This document shows positions 51,325 through 60,863 of a stretch of 64,000 nt of DNA, piece after piece. Positions within the stretch are counted from its first letter, which is position 1; each line of letters opens with the position of its first letter. Made by a program: the position numbers and the translations under genes. This stretch comes from Gammaproteobacteria bacterium (GTDB taxonomy: Bacteria; Pseudomonadota; Gammaproteobacteria; Chromatiales; Chromatiaceae), in NCBI GenBank assembly GCA_020445255.1, contig JAGRGY010000029.1, forward strand, positions 456 through 64,455. The letters are read 5' to 3'. The notes under the pieces are model-generated. The model was given only the letters and a program-made list of their open reading frames with translations. It did not search any database and was not told where the DNA came from.

Positions 51325-54300
51325 CTAATCGAGTGCAATGGCAATGCTAGCCCAAAAACTCCGCCCCGGCACAAATGGTCGGTAGACATTCAGCCTGTCG
51401 TTCGATTTATGGCGATCGTCACGATATTCGTCGACGTCGTCCAGTGCATCGTCGACCCCGACGACAAAACGGTTGCGATCCCTGTTCCATCGATAACCGA
51501 GAGCCGCGGAGACCGCGTTGAACCGGGTGTCGATGCGCGGCGAACCCAGTGGTCTGAACGCCTGATCGAAGACCGTCCAGTTGACTTGGCCGAACAGGCC
51601 GTTGGGGTTGCTGTAGAACATGGAGATCGGTACCTGGTTGGTCGCAAGCTCGAACACTTCGGTGCCGCGAAAGTCGTCTTCCTGCCGCGTGAACCCGACC
51701 GATGCCGTCCACCTGTCGTTGATGATCGCCGCGAGCTCGGCGCGGAAACTCTTTTCGTGCAGTGAGTTGGTGGTCTGTACCTCCGAGGTGTCCCGTTCGA
51801 GGTACTCCAGCAGGCCGAAGACGCCGTCCATCGGCGTTACATCCAATGCGACTGCGTTCAAATCGGACTCGGAACGATTGAAATCGTCATAGAACTGGGC
51901 GAATCCCGCGACCTGCGTCGGTTCGATCGTCTCCTCGACGATCAATTGATGCTTGGTCGTTCCGACATGCGCGGCACGTACCGCCAGCCACGGCACGATC
52001 TGCCACTGCAACCCCAGTTTCGGGTTGAGGCGCGAGTATTCCACTGGGGTGCCGGCGAGTGGCTCATCGTGGTCGTCATAGCTCAACCCCAGCGTGAGCA
52101 GCAGATCGTCCAACGCCTCCCAGTGACTGTAGAAGTAGAACGACGTCGATTCGAGGTCATCACTGCGCTGTGTGGGGACAGCGGGCAACACCGGGGGGAT
52201 GATCGAGTCACGGCTGTCGATATCCACGGTCACTTCGCGCCGACTCGCGCCTGCCACCAGTTGCAAGCCGTTCGCCCGCTGCTGCAGTTGCAATTCCCCC
52301 AATATCCCCTCGCGATTGTCGGACGTCGTCCGGTACGTGAGGATGCGCCCCGGCGGTGCGCAGAACGGAAAGAAGCACGGAATCGCTGCGATCGGCCGGT
52401 ACAGGGTTTCGTCGCGTTCCGCGTGGGCGAGCGTCAACAGCAAGGTGGTGCTTTCGCTGGCGTCCCATCGGGCACCGGCACGCAGCAGATCGCTTTCCAG
52501 ATCCCTGCGCTCGGTGTCCGAGAGGGATCGCGGATCGAGATTCAGGTCGCCCTGGTCCTTGTCCTGATGCCGGGCCTCGAACTGCAGGTTCACGGCGTCG
52601 GATGCGGCGATCTGGATGAAGGCGTTGTACACCTCGGTACTGAAATCCGCGCCGTAGCGCTGCGGGTAGCCGTCTGCATCGAATACGCCCGACCGGTAGC
52701 CGTCCGAGTCGAACTTGGCATAGCCGACGCTGTAGCTGACCTGGTCCAGCATTCGCGAATGCACGATTTCGAGTCCGGACGTGGCGTTGTCGCCGATGAA
52801 TCCGGCCGAATAGAGGCGTGGGTCGTTGTCCTCGAACAATGCCGAGTACTCGTTCGCGCCGGTCGCGAAGCGTCCCTGTCCGGCCGCAGGATCCTGCTCG
52901 CGGATCAGTTCTCCCGGCGTGACGGGACGTGCGCTCAACGGCTGCAGCAGTTGCGCCTGCAGGCGCTCACTCATGCGGGTGATGCCGCGTCGCGCGACGC
53001 CCTCGTAGCTCTCGGCCAACAGGGCGTGGGCGGCGGCATTGCCCGGGTTGGCGGCCAGCGACCGGGTCGCGTGCGTGCGCGCGACGTCGCGCAGGCCCAG
53101 TTCGGCGTAGGCCGAGCCGATATTGGCATTGCGCACGGCGAGATCGTCGTCGAGCAGCAGGCGCGAGCGGTTTACGGCGCGGTTGTCGTTCAGCGCGATC
53201 GATTTCTCGTAGTCCCGAATCGCCTCGATCGGTCGGTTCGAGGCCTGCTTGTGCAGGCCCTCGTACAACCAGGGTGTCGGATCGAGCGGGTCGAGTTGGC
53301 GGGCCAGCGCGAATTGGGTCGCCGCCTTGTCGCCGCGGTCTTCGTGCGCGTAGGCCTTGCCCAGGTAGCTGCGGATCAATGCGTTGGCCGGATCCAGGCT
53401 GACCGCCACCTCGAACTGCCGGCGGCCTTCGGCGAGTCGGCCGTTGCGGATCTCGACCAGACCGAGGCCGAGGCGCGGCAGGGGATCGGCGGAATCGAGT
53501 TGGATAGCCTGATCGAACGCCGAACGCGCCTCTGTCGTCCGCTGCGCACCGAGGTCGGCAAAGCCGAGCACGGTCCGGGTGCGCGACAGGCCGGGGTCGA
53601 GCTCGACAGCGCGCTTCGCGGCGGCGACCGCCTGGTCGCGCGCGCCCATGGCGGCATGCAGTTCGGCCAGCCGTGACCACTGCAGCGCCTCCCCGGGGAA
53701 CAGCGCCACGCCACGCTGCGACGTCGCCAGCGCGGCCGGCAGATCGAACGTTGCCTGCTGGGCATATGAGAGCGCCGACAGGGTCGCTGGCGTCTCTCTG
53801 CGGCCGACGGCATCGCTCGCCAGCTGCAGCGCCAGCAACCTGCCGTTCTGAGCCAGCGCAATGACGGCCCCCAGCGCGAGGGCATCGGCGTTGTCCGGCT
53901 GGCGCGACAGCGTGCGCCCAATCGCGGCTGCCGCCTCGTCGAGTTGTCCCACTCCCAGCAGTCTCTGGGCGGTGACGATGTCGACGTCGACACCCGGCGC
54001 GTTGGGGTCGACGACCGTCGGGTAATACAGCGCCCAGTGCACGGCATCGTCGGGCTTGATGTCCAGGCGCACAACCGGCGCCGTGTCGCGTGTGGCGGAG
54101 GCGGTCTGTCCGCCGTCGATCGACAGGCTGCCGTGCGGGTTGGTCAGCGCGACGCGACCCTCGATGACCGCGACCACGGTTTCTGTCGGCAACACGCGGA
54201 CCACGAACTCGGTCCCCTCGAGACCGGCATTGACGAACGGCGTGCGGATCTCGAGCTTGCCGCGCACGCGGCTCATCAGGTGCAGCGCGCCTTCGATCAG

Positions 54301-54612
54301 TTCGACGAACGAGAAGCCGTCATCGCTCGGCTCAGGAAACACCAGCGTCGAGCGTTGGTCGAGGCGCAGCACGGTTTCGTTGCTCAGTTCGACGCTGGCC
54401 CGGGCGTCGGCGCCGACGCGGATGCGGTCGCCGTAGCAATAGGTCTGACCGAGCCGGGCCGTTTGCCAGCTCTGTCCGCGGAAACGTTGGATGTCGACCG
54501 TGCCCTGCATGGACTGCAGGCGGCCCAGCCAGGGTTCGCAGTCGGCGGCCCCGGCCGCGAACGGCAGCGTCATGACAGCCAGTAGGACGCAGCGAAGCCA
54601 CAGCGCCATCGA
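51325..54612 (-). CDS. FecR-TPR-outer-membrane beta-barrel protein
   Basis: About 1095 aa from ATG 54,612 (AAGGA eleven bases upstream; ATG 54,621 also possible). Signal peptide LRCVLLAVMTLPFAAGAAD. A FecR domain (about 25-180: GDRIRVGADARASVELSNET, GKLEIRTPFVNAGLEGTEFVV in parts, VIEGRVALTNP) is followed by TPR units (about 205-530: AIQLDSADPLPRLGLGLVEI and DPANALIRSYLGKAYAHEDR type), then a roughly 480-residue part rich in alternating aromatic strands (LQFEARHQDKDQ, RAAHVGTTKHQLIVEET) that looks like an outer-membrane barrel of about 20 strands. Likely surface sensor, secretion or assembly protein, linked to the CHASE2 cyclase. Confidence 0.78.
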   Translation of the reverse strand, partial: SMALWLRCVLLAVMTLPFAAGAADCEPWLGRLQSMQGTVDIQRFRGQSWQTARLGQTYCYGDRIRVGADARASVELSNETVLRLDQRSTLVFPEPSDDGFSFVELIEGALHLMSRVRGKLEIRTPFVNAGLEGTEFVVRVLPTETVVAVIEGRVALTNPHGSLSIDGGQTASATRDTAPVVRLDIKPDDAVHWALYYPTVVDPNAPGVDVDIVTAQRLLGVGQLDEAAAAIGRTLSRQPDNADALALGAVIALAQNGRLLALQLASDAVGRRETPATLSALSYAQQATFDLPAALATSQRGVALFPGEALQWSRLAELHAAMGARDQAVAAAKRAVELDPGLSRTRTVLGFADLGAQRTTEARSAFDQAIQLDSADPLPRLGLGLVEIRNGRLAEGRRQFEVAVSLDPANALIRSYLGKAYAHEDRGDKAATQFALARQLDPLDPTPWLYEGLHKQASNRPIEAIRDYEKSIALNDNRAVNRSRLLLDDDLAVRNANIGSAYAELGLRDVARTHATRSLAANPGNAAAHALLAESYEGVARRGITRMSERLQAQLLQPLSARPVTPGELIREQDPAAGQGRFATGANEYSALFEDNDPRLYSAGFIGDNATSGLEIVHSRMLDQVSYSVGYAKFDSDGYRSGVFDADGYPQRYGADFSTEVYNAFIQIAASDAVNLQFEARHQDKDQGDLNLDPRSLSDTERRDLESDLLRAGARWDASESTTLLLTLAHAERDETLYRPIAAIPCFFPFCAPPGRILTYRTTSDNREGILGELQLQQRANGLQLVAGASRREVTVDIDSRDSIIPPVLPAVPTQRSDDLESTSFYFYSHWEALDDLLLTLGLSYDDHDEPLAGTPVEYSRLNPKLGLQWQIVPWLAVRAAHVGTTKHQLIVEETIEPTQVAGFAQFYDDFNRSESDLNAVALDVTPMDGVFGLLEYLERDTSEVQTTNSLHEKSFRAELAAIINDRWTASVGFTRQEDDFRGTEVFELATNQVPISMFYSNPNGLFGQVNWTVFDQAFRPLGSPRIDTRFNAVSAALGYRWNRDRNRFVVGVDDALDDVDEYRDDRHKSNDRLNVYRPFVPGRSFWASIAIALD

Positions 54613-54805
54613 TCTATACATCCTTCGACGTCTCCCCAGGCAACGTTTGCGGGCTCCCCGGCAGCGGGATACATCCCCGGTCCGGTGGTCCGCGTCGATT
54701 GGCCCGCCGCTCGTTCTTGTTATTGGCAAATGCCTAAGGCCAAACATGTTTTCGCGGCAGTCTAGGGTTCAGTGGCGGTTCGCGCAAGGCACATGCCGCA
54801 CGGAT

Positions 54806-54907
54806 TCAGGAGAACAGCCATGCGCCGAGCTGATGTAGGGCCAGGCTCACGCAGACCGCGACCACGCAGGTGATCGTGGTATAGATCGGTATCACGATAC
54901 GTCCCAT
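54806..54907 (-). CDS. Possible 33-aa membrane peptide
   Basis: A short frame encoding a single helix (MGRIVIPIYTTITCVVAVCV, then SLALHQLGAWLFS). Size and hydrophobic pattern match small membrane proteins, with a weak GAG/GC-rich upstream site. No family recognised; low certainty. Confidence 0.35.
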   Translation of the reverse strand: MGRIVIPIYTTITCVVAVCVSLALHQLGAWLFS

Positions 54908-55245
54908 CGCCTGCTCATCCCCCGGTGGATTTCGTCGTGTCAATCCGAGTTTGACCTGTTGCTGGCACGCTTCTGTGTGAATAATGCAACCCTACGTATG
55001 CGAACTATGCACGCTGGTTGGGCTTCTCCCGGTTGCGCCGGATTGCATCGCGCCGCGGACAGCCGCGTGGGCATCCGGTCGAGCCCCGGTCGAGTGGCGG
55101 GGCGGGCGGCAGCGCTCGTTCATGTGGGTGGAGGGTGCGCACGGGCCTTCGTAATGCCGCCTGCCACTGTCATCACGATGGGGAGCGCGTACGGATCGAA
55201 GGGGAGGGCAAACCGCGGCATGCGGGCCGACGTCGGGAGGTGGTC
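54908..55245. other. Non-coding stretch upstream of the HD-domain gene
   Basis: A 338-base divergent region. Local AT-rich part near 54,951-54,985 (TTGACC and GAATAATGC) may be a promoter but the spacing is poor. A GGGAGG ribosome site precedes the GTG start of the HD gene. No repeats seen. Confidence 0.4.
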
Positions 55246-55779
55246 GTGAATCAGGCGGATTTGGCGGTGCTTGTCAGGGCAGCGAGTTTCGCTGCGACAC
55301 GACATCGCGACCAGCGCCGCAAGGACGAGGCCGCGTCTCCCTACATCAATCATCCATTGGCGCTCGCCGACCTGTTGGTCAACGAGGGCGACGTGGCCGA
55401 CATTGACATCATCGTGGCCGCGCTGCTGCACGACACGATCGAAGACACCAATACCACCGCCGACGAGATCGAACAGGCGTTCGGCGCCGTCGTGCGTGGG
55501 ATCGTGGAGGAGGTCACCGACGACATGTCGCTGCCGCGCCAGATGCGCAAACGGATCCAGGTCGAACATGCGCCTGGTTTGTCGAGCAGGGCGCGTGCGG
55601 TGAAGCTTGCCGACAAGATCTGCAACCTGCGCGATGTCGTCGACAGCCCGCCGGCCGGCTGGCCGATCGACCGCTGTCGTGATTACTTCGACTGGGCGAA
55701 GGCCGTCATCGACGGTCTGCGCGGCGAACACGAGCGGCTCGAGGCCCTGTTCGACGACGTGTACGGCCGACGTCCCTGA
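55246..55779 (+). CDS. HD-domain hydrolase, MESH1/SpoT-hydrolase-like
   Basis: A 177-aa single-domain HD protein. GTG 55,246 is chosen with GGGAGG upstream; the domain starts within a few residues. The motifs RRKDEAASPYINHPLALADLL (in parts), AALLHDTIEDT (HD pair, about 60-64) and VKLADKICNLRDV (about 126) match the hydrolase half of Rel/SpoT and MESH1 small alarmone hydrolases. It has no synthetase domain. It might hydrolyse (p)ppGpp or a related nucleotide. Neighbours give no more clues. Confidence 0.82.
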   Translation: MNQADLAVLVRAASFAATRHRDQRRKDEAASPYINHPLALADLLVNEGDVADIDIIVAALLHDTIEDTNTTADEIEQAFGAVVRGIVEEVTDDMSLPRQMRKRIQVEHAPGLSSRARAVKLADKICNLRDVVDSPPAGWPIDRCRDYFDWAKAVIDGLRGEHERLEALFDDVYGRRP

Positions 55780-55889
55780 ACCTTGGCGACCAGACCCGCT
55801 GGCTCGCCCGGTGAGCCAGCGTGTGCGGTAATCTGGCGACTGACGTCGCAGGGCGCGGTACCTGCGCGGACATCGCCGTGGAGGTCGAA

Positions 55890-57155
55890 ATGGACAGAAA
55901 GATCATCGTCGATGCCTATTCGGAGGTTGCCTGCCCGCACTGCGGCAAGTCGTTCGTGCTGCAGGACGCGATCACCTCGCAACTGATCGAGCGCTACGAA
56001 TCCGAGTACGAGGCGATGCTCGACGGCGAGCGCCGCGCGCTGCGCGAATCGCTGGCAGGCGAGGCCGAGCGTACGGCGACGCGCCGCTTCAACGAAAAGA
56101 TGACGCTGCTCGAGGAACAGCTTGCCGACAGTCGCGCCGCGCACGAGCGGATCAAGGCGCACGCGGAGCAGGCACAGCAGCAGGCGGTGGAACGCGCCCG
56201 CAGTGACGCGCTGGCACAACTCGATCTGCTGCGTGCCGATCTGAAGGACCGCGATGAGAAGCTCGATGTCTACCGTGATTCCGAGTTGGCCTTGCGCAAG
56301 GAGAAGGCCGCGCTGGAGGAAAAGCACAAGGCGCTGGCGCTCGAGGTACAGCGCCAGGTCGACGCGGAGCGCAAGAAGATCGAGGATGCTGCCAGCGAAT
56401 CCTTTCGTCTGCGTGAGGCCGAATGGCGCAAGAAGATCGACGATGCACAGAAGGCCAATGACGAGCTCAAGCGCAAGCTCGAACAGGGTTCGCAGCAGCT
56501 GCAGGGCGAAGTGCTCGAACTGGAGCTCGAGGAACTGCTTGGCAGCGCCTTTGCGTTCGATGCCATCGAGCCGGTGCGCAAGGGTGCGCGCGGCGCAGAT
56601 GTGATCCAGACGGTGCGTCTGCGCTCGGGGACCGTGTGCGGTCGTATCGTCTGGGAGACCAAGCGCGCCGAGAACTGGTCGAACGCCTGGATCGCCAAGC
56701 TCAAGGATGACCAGCAGGCCGGCGGCGGCGAGCTCGCCGTGCTGGTCAGCACCGCCTTCCCGGCCGGCGTGACCGAACCCATGGTCGTGTTCGAGGGCGT
56801 ATGGCTGGTCCGGCCCGATCTGGTCAAACCGCTGGCCGAGGCGTTGCGCACCGTGCTGATCGAGTCGCAGCGGCAGAAGGCGATCTCCGCCGGCAAGGGT
56901 GAGTCGATGGAGGCGCTGTACAACTACATCACCAGTGCACAGTTCGCTCAGAAGGTGCGTGCCGTCGTCGAGACCTACCAGCAGATGCGCGACGACCTCG
57001 ACAAGGAGAAGGCCGCGATGCTGCGCCTGTGGAAGAAGCGCGAGGCGCAGATCGATCGTGCCAGCGCCAACATGCTCGGCCTGTGCGGCGAGTTGCAGGG
57101 CGTGTCCCAACATGCGCTGCCGCAACTCGACGACATCGGACTGCTTCCGGGCTGA
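55890..57155 (+). CDS. DUF2130 family coiled-coil protein
   Basis: A 421-aa protein. A short N-terminal zinc-ribbon-like CPHCGKSFVLQDAI (about 15-28) leads to a long coiled coil (about 30-205, rich in Glu, Lys, Arg and Ala) and then the DUF2130 domain (about 205-400: LELEELLGSAFAFDAIEPVRKGARGADVIQ in parts, GRIVWETKRAENW, KLKDDQQ, and LVSTAFPAG). The DUF2130 fold resembles a nuclease-like core (ETK near the GRIVWE strand) but activity is unknown. Start ATG 55,890 chosen by domain onset. Convergent with the WYL regulator. Confidence 0.85.
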   Translation: MDRKIIVDAYSEVACPHCGKSFVLQDAITSQLIERYESEYEAMLDGERRALRESLAGEAERTATRRFNEKMTLLEEQLADSRAAHERIKAHAEQAQQQAVERARSDALAQLDLLRADLKDRDEKLDVYRDSELALRKEKAALEEKHKALALEVQRQVDAERKKIEDAASESFRLREAEWRKKIDDAQKANDELKRKLEQGSQQLQGEVLELELEELLGSAFAFDAIEPVRKGARGADVIQTVRLRSGTVCGRIVWETKRAENWSNAWIAKLKDDQQAGGGELAVLVSTAFPAGVTEPMVVFEGVWLVRPDLVKPLAEALRTVLIESQRQKAISAGKGESMEALYNYITSAQFAQKVRAVVETYQQMRDDLDKEKAAMLRLWKKREAQIDRASANMLGLCGELQGVSQHALPQLDDIGLLPG

Positions 57156-57204
57156 CACGGGTAGCTGGCAGCACCGCGCGATCCCCAGGCCGCATGTGCC
57201 GAGT

Positions 57205-58188
57205 TCATCCCCTGTAGTTGGACAGGCTCCGCTGCAGCTGGTCGCGTACCGCGTCGCGCAGGTCGGTCGGTGCGATCACCTCGACCGACTCGCCGTGGCG
57301 CAGGATCTCCATGATGAGTTCGCGCGGATGCGTGAACGGCACCTCGAGTATCAGAGCGCCGCCGTCGTGCGCCAGGCGCTGCTCGGGGTGCCAGATCTCG
57401 TCGGCGATCCAGCGCGCGGCCTCGGACGAGAAGCGCAGCACCGCGCGCCGGCTCGCCCTGCCGCCGAATATCCCGAATCCCCTGCCGAGCGCGTTTGCGA
57501 GGCGTTTCTCACCAACCCGCCGTGCGCCGGTCTTCAGCGGCCGGACATCGCGCATGGCGTCGAGCGCGAACAGGCGCAGGTCGGCGGCGCTGTGGCACCA
57601 TGCCAGCAGGTACCAGTTCTCGCGGTAGTGCAGCAGCCGCTGCGGTGATACCTGGCGCTGCGTGGTCGCGTCGCGGCCGCGTGTGTAGTAGGCCAGATCG
57701 AGCCGGCGTCGGCGTAATGTGGCCCGGGCGACGGTCTCGAACCACGGGCTCGGACGCCGCCGTGTCGCCGACTGCACGATGCGGATATACGACAGAATGG
57801 CCTGCGGGTCGTCGTCCGCGCTGCCGAGCAGATGGGTGATGCGCGCCAGCAGTGACGACGACTGCTCGCCGAGCAGGCCCGGCTGCATGCTCGCGGCCAA
57901 GCGATGCATGCTGAGCAGCGCGTAGATCTCGCTCTGATTGAACCAAAGGCCGTGCAGGCCGAAGCCCGGGCCGTCATGTACGCCTTCGAGCAGGTAGCCG
58001 CCGGGTCGCCCCGGCTCGCCGCGCCGCCAAACGATCGGCGCACCCAGCCGGTCACGCAGATAGTCGAGGTCGCGCTTGAACGTGGCCCGCGACACCTCGA
58101 GTTCGTCGAGCAGGCGCGCGATCGGTACCGGATGGCGGCTGGCCTCCAGCAGGCTGACGATCTGGTGGATACGTTCCGTCTGGCTCAT
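57205..58188 (-). CDS. WYL-domain transcription regulator (YafY/DeoR-like)
   Basis: A 327-aa regulator. ATG 58,188 with GGGAAGGGC upstream starts MSQTERIHQIVSLLEASRHP; an HTH (LLDELEVSRATFKRDLDYL, about 25-43) precedes the WYL domain (about 150-250), where the key triplet reads WYLLAWC (about 200) with NWY before it and RLFALDAMRDVRPL after it. WYL regulators bind nucleic acid or nucleotide ligands, and often control defence or DNA-damage genes. No divergent target gene is evident apart from the small hypothetical next door. Confidence 0.88.
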   Translation of the reverse strand: MSQTERIHQIVSLLEASRHPVPIARLLDELEVSRATFKRDLDYLRDRLGAPIVWRRGEPGRPGGYLLEGVHDGPGFGLHGLWFNQSEIYALLSMHRLAASMQPGLLGEQSSSLLARITHLLGSADDDPQAILSYIRIVQSATRRRPSPWFETVARATLRRRRLDLAYYTRGRDATTQRQVSPQRLLHYRENWYLLAWCHSAADLRLFALDAMRDVRPLKTGARRVGEKRLANALGRGFGIFGGRASRRAVLRFSSEAARWIADEIWHPEQRLAHDGGALILEVPFTHPRELIMEILRHGESVEVIAPTDLRDAVRDQLQRSLSNYRG

Positions 58189-58295
58189 GCCCTTCCCCCG
58201 CAATGGACGAGTCTGCACCCGGGAGCTTACGACTGGCTCACTTGGTGAGCCAGTACGAACTGCACACTGAGTGCGTGGACAAACGGGGGCGGACC

Positions 58296-58778
58296 ATGTA
58301 CGGACAACCACGATCGGAAACGGCGCGCTGGGCAGGCTGGCTGGACATCGTCGGCAGCGAGATATACGTGCGCTACCGCAAACGCATGTTGCGACCGGGG
58401 GTGGTCGTCGAGATCCGACGCGACTACCCGGGGCTCGGCCTGCTCGACGTTTTGGTACGGGTGTACGCGGCGCGCCGCATCCTCCTCGCGCGCGACGATT
58501 TCGCGGCACTGGCCGCGATCCGTGCCGGCGACTGGCGTGACGGCCGGGTATCTCAACACCGGCGTTCCGACCGCGCGACGGATCGGCGGTCGGACGCCGG
58601 ATCGCGCGCACTGGTGTGGCTGGGCGGTGTGCTGTTCGTGGTGTTTTGCGCCATGACGACGACCGCGGCCGTCACAGCCGGCAGCGGCAGTGTGCATGGG
58701 TCGCCGCTGCCATTGTTGGCATTGATCGCGGCGGCCGTCGTCGGCACGCTGGGGCTTCGCCTGCGAACGCGGCAATAG
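58296..58778 (+). CDS. Hypothetical membrane protein, divergent from the WYL regulator
   Basis: A 160-aa protein from ATG 58,296 (MYGQPRSETARWAGWLDIVG). The N-terminal 85 residues are soluble and basic (RRDYPGLGLLDVLVRVYAARR). Two helices follow near the C terminus (LVWLGGVLFVVFCAMTTTAAV and LPLLALIAAAVVGTLGL). It starts 108 bases after the divergent regulator start, so it may be controlled by it. No family recognised. Confidence 0.55.
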   Translation: MYGQPRSETARWAGWLDIVGSEIYVRYRKRMLRPGVVVEIRRDYPGLGLLDVLVRVYAARRILLARDDFAALAAIRAGDWRDGRVSQHRRSDRATDRRSDAGSRALVWLGGVLFVVFCAMTTTAAVTAGSGSVHGSPLPLLALIAAAVVGTLGLRLRTRQ

Positions 58779-59144
58779 CCCGCACGCCGGACCACTCGAT
58801 CGGAGGCCAACGTGTAACTGCGTGTCGATGAGGAAAACACCCTGATCGTGACCGCTTACCCACGTCGCCGTTTGTCCCCCGTCCCCGATCCATCCGGGTG
58901 GTCGCCTGTCCGGGTACGCCTGCGCCCGCCCTTCATCCGGGCCCCAGCGACGGCGATGGTTTCCCCCCCCGGGTATCGGCCGAGCGCACCTGTCCGGCGC
59001 GATCATCCCGGCTACCGGCACAACGCGCAGGCCAGCCGCCCGGCCGGCGCCAGTCGACGCGGCGGAAAATCGCTTGACCCCGATCGCCGGCGTCATCCGT
59101 ATCCCGGGTAGAGAAGCGGAACTTCACACCCGAGGAGACACACG
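58779..59144. other. Non-coding gap, possible gene remnant
   Basis: About 366 bases with no intact gene. From 58,818 a short frame after a stop codon reads LRVDEENTLIVTAYPRRR, which looks like the C-terminal end of a toxin-type or DUF domain and may be a relic. A run of C (about 58,966-58,973) could be error-prone. Confidence 0.3.
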
Positions 59145-60863
59145 ATGATGCAACAGGCGAGAAGGGCAAGCGGCCTGCTGGTGGCGGTAATGCTCACGGC
59201 ATGCAATCAACTGGCGGAACAGCCGTCGGACGCGACGCGCAGTCCGCCCACGGCGCATGGAACGGCGCCCGAGTCGGCCCCGTCGCCGACGGCGGTTTCA
59301 CCGTTGGCGGACCTTATCCTGGAAAAGCGCCAGGTCGCCGTAGGCGCGTCGCTTGCGGCGCCGGCGCTGCAACGCCTTGCCGGCGGGCCTGCCGATCGCG
59401 AGCGCTACGCCGAGATCGTGCGCAACGGCGTGCAGAGCGTCGCTGAGTCACCGGTGTCGACCTTCTCCATCGATGTCGATACCGGTTCGTACACCAACGT
59501 GCGCCGCATGCTGCAGGAGGGCCGCCTGCCGCCGCACGATGCCGTGCGCGTCGAGGAGATGATCAACTATTTCGGCTACGCCGATCCGGCCCCGGCGACG
59601 CGGGACACACCGTTCCGGGTCAGTGCCGCGTTGGCGCCGACGCCGTGGAATCACGACACCCAGTTACTGCGGATCGCGCTCAAGGCCTGGGATGCGCCGG
59701 TCGCCGAACTGCCCGCGAGCAACCTGGTGTTCCTGATCGACGTGTCCGGGTCGATGAACAGCGCCGACAAGCTGCCGCTGCTCAAGCGTTCGATCAAGCT
59801 GTTGACGCGACGCCTGCGTGCCGAAGACCGGATCAGCCTGGTCGTATACGCCGGTGCCGCCGGGGTCGTGCTCGAGCCGACGGCGGGTGATCTTCACGCG
59901 ACCATCGAGGCCGCGCTCGACGAACTCGGCGCCGGTGGCTCTACCCACGGCAGCGCCGGTATCCGGCTCGCCTACGCCAAGGCGCGCGAGGGTTTCATCC
60001 GTGGCGGCATCAACCGCGTGATCCTGGCGACCGATGGCGATTTCAATGTCGGCACCGTCGATGATCGTGCGCTGGTCGATCTGATCGAGGAACAGCGCAG
60101 GACCGGCATCGCGCTGACCACGCTGGGATTTGGCCGCGGCAATCTCAACGAGGCGATGATGGAGCGGCTGGCCGACCATGGCGACGGCAATTATGCCTAT
60201 ATCGACAGCCTGCTGGAGGCGCAGAAGGTGCTGGTCGAGCAGGTGGGGGGAACGTTGCTGACGGTGGCCGGCGACGTCAAGATCCAGGTCGAGTTCAATC
60301 CCGCCCGGGTCGTGGAATATCGCCTGATCGGCTACGAAAACCGCGCGCTGCGGCGTGAAGACTTCAACAACGATGCGGTCGATGCGGGTGAACTCGGTGC
60401 CGGGCACAGCGTCGTCGCATTGTACGAGCTGGCTCTGACGGGTGGAGCCGGCGCCCGACTCGATCCGCTGCGCTATACGCAGCGCGAATCGGACGGCGCG
60501 ACCCGGCACGCGCATGAGCTCGCGTTCATCCGCCTGCGCTACAAGATGCCCGATGCGGCGAACAGCCGTGAGTTGCGCATCGCCCTGACCGAGGCGATGC
60601 GCGTGGCGCGTCTGGACGCCGCCAGCACCGATTTCCGTTTCGCCGCCGCGGTTGCCGCATTCGGACAACGGCTGTCCGGCTCGCCTTATCTCGGAGGCTT
60701 CGGCTTCGACGACATCCTGGCCCTTGCGGGCCCGGCGCGCGGTGTCGATGATCAGGGCTATCGCGCCGATTTCATCCGTCTCGTGCGGCTGGCGCGCAGT
60801 CTCGAACTCCAGGGGCCGGATGTCGGCCAGGCGCCGGCGAACGCAGATGACCGAAACGGATGA
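59145..60863 (+). CDS. YfbK-like von Willebrand factor A lipoprotein
   Basis: A 572-aa protein with a lipobox (LLVAVMLTAC, Cys about 21) and a Ser/Pro-rich linker. A YfbK-type N-terminal block is STFSIDVDTGSYTNVRRML (about 106). The VWA domain (about 195-360) keeps the metal site DVSGSMNS (about 201) and Thr in ILATDGDFN (about 295). A C-terminal YfbK-like domain (DUF3520) includes AFIRLRYKMP and FRFAAAVAAFGQRLSGS. It is probably a periplasmic adhesion or scaffold protein. Its end overlaps the sigma factor start by 17 bases, so signalling and surface protein are coupled. Confidence 0.87.
   Translation: MMQQARRASGLLVAVMLTACNQLAEQPSDATRSPPTAHGTAPESAPSPTAVSPLADLILEKRQVAVGASLAAPALQRLAGGPADRERYAEIVRNGVQSVAESPVSTFSIDVDTGSYTNVRRMLQEGRLPPHDAVRVEEMINYFGYADPAPATRDTPFRVSAALAPTPWNHDTQLLRIALKAWDAPVAELPASNLVFLIDVSGSMNSADKLPLLKRSIKLLTRRLRAEDRISLVVYAGAAGVVLEPTAGDLHATIEAALDELGAGGSTHGSAGIRLAYAKAREGFIRGGINRVILATDGDFNVGTVDDRALVDLIEEQRRTGIALTTLGFGRGNLNEAMMERLADHGDGNYAYIDSLLEAQKVLVEQVGGTLLTVAGDVKIQVEFNPARVVEYRLIGYENRALRREDFNNDAVDAGELGAGHSVVALYELALTGGAGARLDPLRYTQRESDGATRHAHELAFIRLRYKMPDAANSRELRIALTEAMRVARLDAASTDFRFAAAVAAFGQRLSGSPYLGGFGFDDILALAGPARGVDDQGYRADFIRLVRLARSLELQGPDVGQAPANADDRNG

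Noticed and set aside
51946..53676. A 576-residue plus-strand frame
   Set aside because: Antisense to the FecR/TPR/barrel gene and made of low-complexity Arg/Gly/Val sequence.
55683..57158. A 491-residue minus-strand frame
   Set aside because: Antisense to the DUF2130 gene. Its leucine-rich sequence is the mirror of the coiled coil.
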